The position numbers were made by a program, and so were the translations under genes. Positions 33,365 through 35,720 of a stretch of DNA of 35,720 nt are shown piece after piece. Location: positions 18,766-54,485 of the forward strand of contig NZ_VDGG01000026.1 in the NCBI RefSeq assembly GCF_006861775.1, read 5' to 3'. The first letter of the stretch is position 1. Every line of letters begins with the position of its first letter. The notes below the pieces were generated by a model. That model did no database searches. It worked only from the letters and a program-made list of their open reading frames with translations, and was not told the DNA's origin. The stretch is from Psychrobacillus soli (GTDB lineage Bacteria > Bacillota > Bacilli > Bacillales_A > Planococcaceae).

Positions 33365-33403
33365 AGAACCCCCTTCAATATAGAAATGAAGGGGGTTCTT
33401 TTT
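33365..33403. terminator. Intrinsic terminator between permease and S9 peptidase genes
   Basis: AGAACCCCCTTCA (33365-33377) pairs perfectly with TGAAGGGGGTTCT (33387-33399), followed by TTTTT on the plus strand. It sits between two convergent genes. Confidence 0.9.
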
Positions 33404-33406
33404 CCA

Positions 33407-35383
33407 TTAAATATATTTCTCAAACCAACTTGTAATTTGATCTAATCTAGTTTGTCGTAAATTTGGTAATCCAACTCGAGATAAATTATGATCCGCTTGA
33501 GGGAAACGAACAAAACTCGTTTCTTTTCCCATTGCTTTTAACGTTATATACAATTGTTGTCCTTGTTCAATCGGACAACGGTAATCATTTTCACTATGCA
33601 ATATGAGTAGTGGCGTTTCTACATTCGATGCATATTTCAATGGAGAAGCATCCCACAGTTTCGTTATATCAGACATATCTGCACCGATTTGCCATTCAGT
33701 AAAATAATAGCCAATATCCGAAACACCGTAAAAACTAATCCAGTTCGAAATAGATCGTTGTGTAACCGCGGCCTTAAATCGATTTGTATGACCAACAATC
33801 CAGTTTGTCATAAATCCTCCGTAACTACCACCAGTTACGCCAAGTCTCGAATCGTCAATCCAGTCATTTTCAGCCAGTACATAATCGAGTCCTGCCATTA
33901 TATCCTCATAGTCCCCACCTCCATAATCACCACGCACTGCATCAACAAATTGTTGACTATATGAATGACTACCGCGCGGATTTACATATAATACACCGTA
34001 TCCTTTTGCAGCTAGCAATTGAAGTTCATGGAAAAAAGTGTTGGCATACATCGTATGCGGCCCACCATGAATTTCTACGATAAGTGGATACTTTTTCCCT
34101 TTTTCATAGCCTACTGGCTTCATTAGCCAACCATGAACGTCCCAATCTTTAGCACCTTTATAAACAATTGCTTCTGGTTCCGAGAGCTCTAGTTCATTTA
34201 ATAATGCCTCATTAAAGTTTGTTAGCTGTATTCTTTCACCAGTCGCTAAATTTTGCTTAAATAATTCCCCGGGAAATATTGCGTTACTTATTGTCGCAAG
34301 GGAAAATGTACCTGTCGCATCTATATCATAACCATATATATGTTCATTTTCCGCTGTTGCCGGATACACCGCTCCATCTAATGAAGCAAAATAAAGTCGA
34401 ACGTCTCCCATTGTAGACAATTGAAAGTACAAATGATTGCCGTCTGTCCATACTATATCTGGTGCACTAGCACCTTGCTGAATATCTCCACCAGAATAAT
34501 CTCCTACCGGCGCGTCAATTCCTTCCGTTAGCACTTGACGAGATCCTGTACTCACTTCATAAACGAATACTTCCGCATGCGATGCATTTTGATACTGTCG
34601 ATTGCTGCCAGTAAAGGCAATGTACTTGTCATCTTTTGAAAAAGCCGCTCCCCCGTAATAGCCTTCTTCATCCGTTAATACGGTTTCTTCTTTTGACTCT
34701 ATATCAACTAATAATAACGGTTGGCGGAATGAGAAGTCTTGATTTTTCTCCCTGTTAACCCCCATCACTAGCTTCTTTCCATCATGCGAAATAGCTTGTA
34801 AGTTATAATTGTAGGATCCTTCTGTAAACTGCGTTATTTCTACTGTAGCGATATCTATATATCCAATTTGTTTATATGTATCTTTTGGTAGCAAGCCAAC
34901 ACCATCTGCATGATACTTCATTTTGTCTACAATATAAGCTTCCGGCAATTTATTTTCTTCTTTTTCCGCTTCATCATTCCATGTTTTCCCTTCTTTTAAT
35001 GGGGCAACAAACCATATTTTTTGCCCACATGGTGACCAACTAAAGCTAGAAATACCTTTTTCCACTTTTGTTAATTTCTTTGCTTCTCCGCCACTTGTTG
35101 AAAGGACGTATACTTGATTGTCCTCTTCTCGGTTCGATAAGAATGCAATGTATTTTCCGTCTGTGGACCATTGCGGTGAGGATATACGTTCTTTCTTATG
35201 CGTCCACTGTGTTACCTCTTTTGTTTCCACATTTACATGATATAAGTACGCATAATATGTATTATCTTTTTCATCCATTTCCGAACGAATAAATATTGCT
35301 TCTTTTCCATTCGGTGCAATAACCGGGTTTGTAACGGAATGCAAGTTAAATAAATCCTTTGCCTCTAAGTTTCTCTTCGTCAC
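33407..35383 (-). CDS. S9-family prolyl oligopeptidase / acylaminoacyl-peptidase (YuxL-like)
   Basis: This serine peptidase has about 658 residues: an N-terminal beta-propeller (residues ~15-390) with repeated PQWSTDGKYIAF- and SWSPCGQKIWF-type blades, and a C-terminal alpha/beta hydrolase domain. The triad is visible: Ser520 in GGSYGG, Asp600 in SENDYR and His632 in QADHNL (numbers from the chosen start). It likely trims short peptides in the cytosol, since no signal sequence is seen. The GTG at 35383 follows GAGGA at eight bases; a TTG at 35404 with GGAAG is possible. Confidence 0.9.
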   Translation of the reverse strand: MTKRNLEAKDLFNLHSVTNPVIAPNGKEAIFIRSEMDEKDNTYYAYLYHVNVETKEVTQWTHKKERISSPQWSTDGKYIAFLSNREEDNQVYVLSTSGGEAKKLTKVEKGISSFSWSPCGQKIWFVAPLKEGKTWNDEAEKEENKLPEAYIVDKMKYHADGVGLLPKDTYKQIGYIDIATVEITQFTEGSYNYNLQAISHDGKKLVMGVNREKNQDFSFRQPLLLVDIESKEETVLTDEEGYYGGAAFSKDDKYIAFTGSNRQYQNASHAEVFVYEVSTGSRQVLTEGIDAPVGDYSGGDIQQGASAPDIVWTDGNHLYFQLSTMGDVRLYFASLDGAVYPATAENEHIYGYDIDATGTFSLATISNAIFPGELFKQNLATGERIQLTNFNEALLNELELSEPEAIVYKGAKDWDVHGWLMKPVGYEKGKKYPLIVEIHGGPHTMYANTFFHELQLLAAKGYGVLYVNPRGSHSYSQQFVDAVRGDYGGGDYEDIMAGLDYVLAENDWIDDSRLGVTGGSYGGFMTNWIVGHTNRFKAAVTQRSISNWISFYGVSDIGYYFTEWQIGADMSDITKLWDASPLKYASNVETPLLILHSENDYRCPIEQGQQLYITLKAMGKETSFVRFPQADHNLSRVGLPNLRQTRLDQITSWFEKYI

Positions 35384-35492
35384 TTTTCTATTCCTCACTT
35401 TCAAAATGCATCTTCCATGTATTTCGACACTCGAAACCTTTTTCCTGCTTTATTATAAAACTTAAAGATTGAACATGAAAAACAAATAGCTA

Positions 35493-35720
35493 CCTTTATA
35501 AAGGATAGTTCGCGCAATATAGGGATACTGCGTGGTAGTGCGTCAACTAGTGACCGCTATGATTTCCGCTGCAGTCGAACGCTTTCCGCCGGGTGAGCGA
35601 TGAGCCATCCGGCAGGAGTCGTCGACTGTAGCGAAAATCAACGGAAATGGCTTACTTATCAGCTTCGGCTCGTAAAAAAACAAAATTTTATACAGTTTTT
35701 TCGAATGTGTAAATCCAGTA
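35493..35720 (+). repeat. Composite dispersed repeat (left part, cut by the window end)
   Basis: It opens with the perfect palindrome CCTTTATAAAGG (35493-35504) followed by GATAGT, as at 3456. Then come the palindromic core (35555-35640, arms GCTGCAGTCGA and TCGACTGTAGC), a linker AAAAACAAAATTTTATACAG and the start of the leader, CCAGTA, at the last bases. The 21-bp array should therefore begin just beyond the window. No gene is seen between 35405 and the end. Confidence 0.78.

Overview
The window looks like chromosomal DNA from a low-GC Gram-positive spore-former of the Planococcaceae/Bacillaceae type (Psychrobacillus, Lysinibacillus and Sporosarcina are the closest style). The reasons are strong AGGAGG-type ribosome sites, frequent GTG and TTG starts, GntR/FCD and CcpA-style control, Bacillus-like families (YrrT, MccA, MccB, YjaZ, YuxL-like S9 peptidase) and dispersed intergenic repeats. 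I see no phage, plasmid, transposase, CRISPR, rRNA or tRNA genes. Species assignment is inference.

Layout. 1-440: gene-free, with dispersed repeats. 441-3391: two EamA-type exporters and a divergent LysR regulator. 3392-3844: gene-free, with a composite repeat carrying a 21-bp periodic array. 3845-8198: a catabolic module with a FadR-type regulator divergent from DUF6282 hydrolase-like protein, cupin, HpaI-type aldolase and MFS symporter. 8263-13719: a second, acid-sugar module with a FadR-type regulator divergent from an LtnD-like dehydrogenase, DUF1537 kinase, class II aldolase and GntP permease. Its promoter region has three operator-like boxes spaced exactly 21 bp and a perfect match to the CcpA cre consensus. 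13774-14823: a small DUF2089/SHOCT-like/membrane-protein operon. 15055-16085: fabZ and an acetyltransferase. 16086-16972: gene-free, with two facing 21-bp repeat arrays. 16973-20721: class III aminotransferase plus polar amino acid ABC transporter. 21021-24525: methyltransferase, YjaZ-like metalloprotease, an 82-residue Gly-rich membrane protein and an MFS exporter. 24573-27935: yrrT-luxS-mccA-mccB, converting S-adenosylhomocysteine products and homocysteine to cysteine. 28073-35383: SLC13 permease, NUDIX hydrolase, a broken fetB, an acetyltransferase, an amino acid permease and an S9 peptidase. 35405-35720: another composite repeat.

How the genes work together. The two neighbouring catabolic modules each pair a transporter, an aldolase and a divergent FCD-domain GntR repressor, making a roughly 10-kb carbon-acid utilisation island. 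The second oxidises, phosphorylates and cleaves a sugar acid. The first probably opens or hydrolyses a substrate and cleaves it by a pyruvate-type aldolase. The sulfur operon joins methyl-cycle waste handling (YrrT, LuxS) to reverse transsulfuration (MccA, MccB).

Most notable: the ltnD-kinase-aldolase order without the usual OtnC/OtnI partners; the uncharacterised DUF6282 pathway; the dispersed repeat with arrays phased at two helical turns; hairpin-plus-repeat insertions inside two operons; and the decaying fetB whose end overlaps the NUDIX start.
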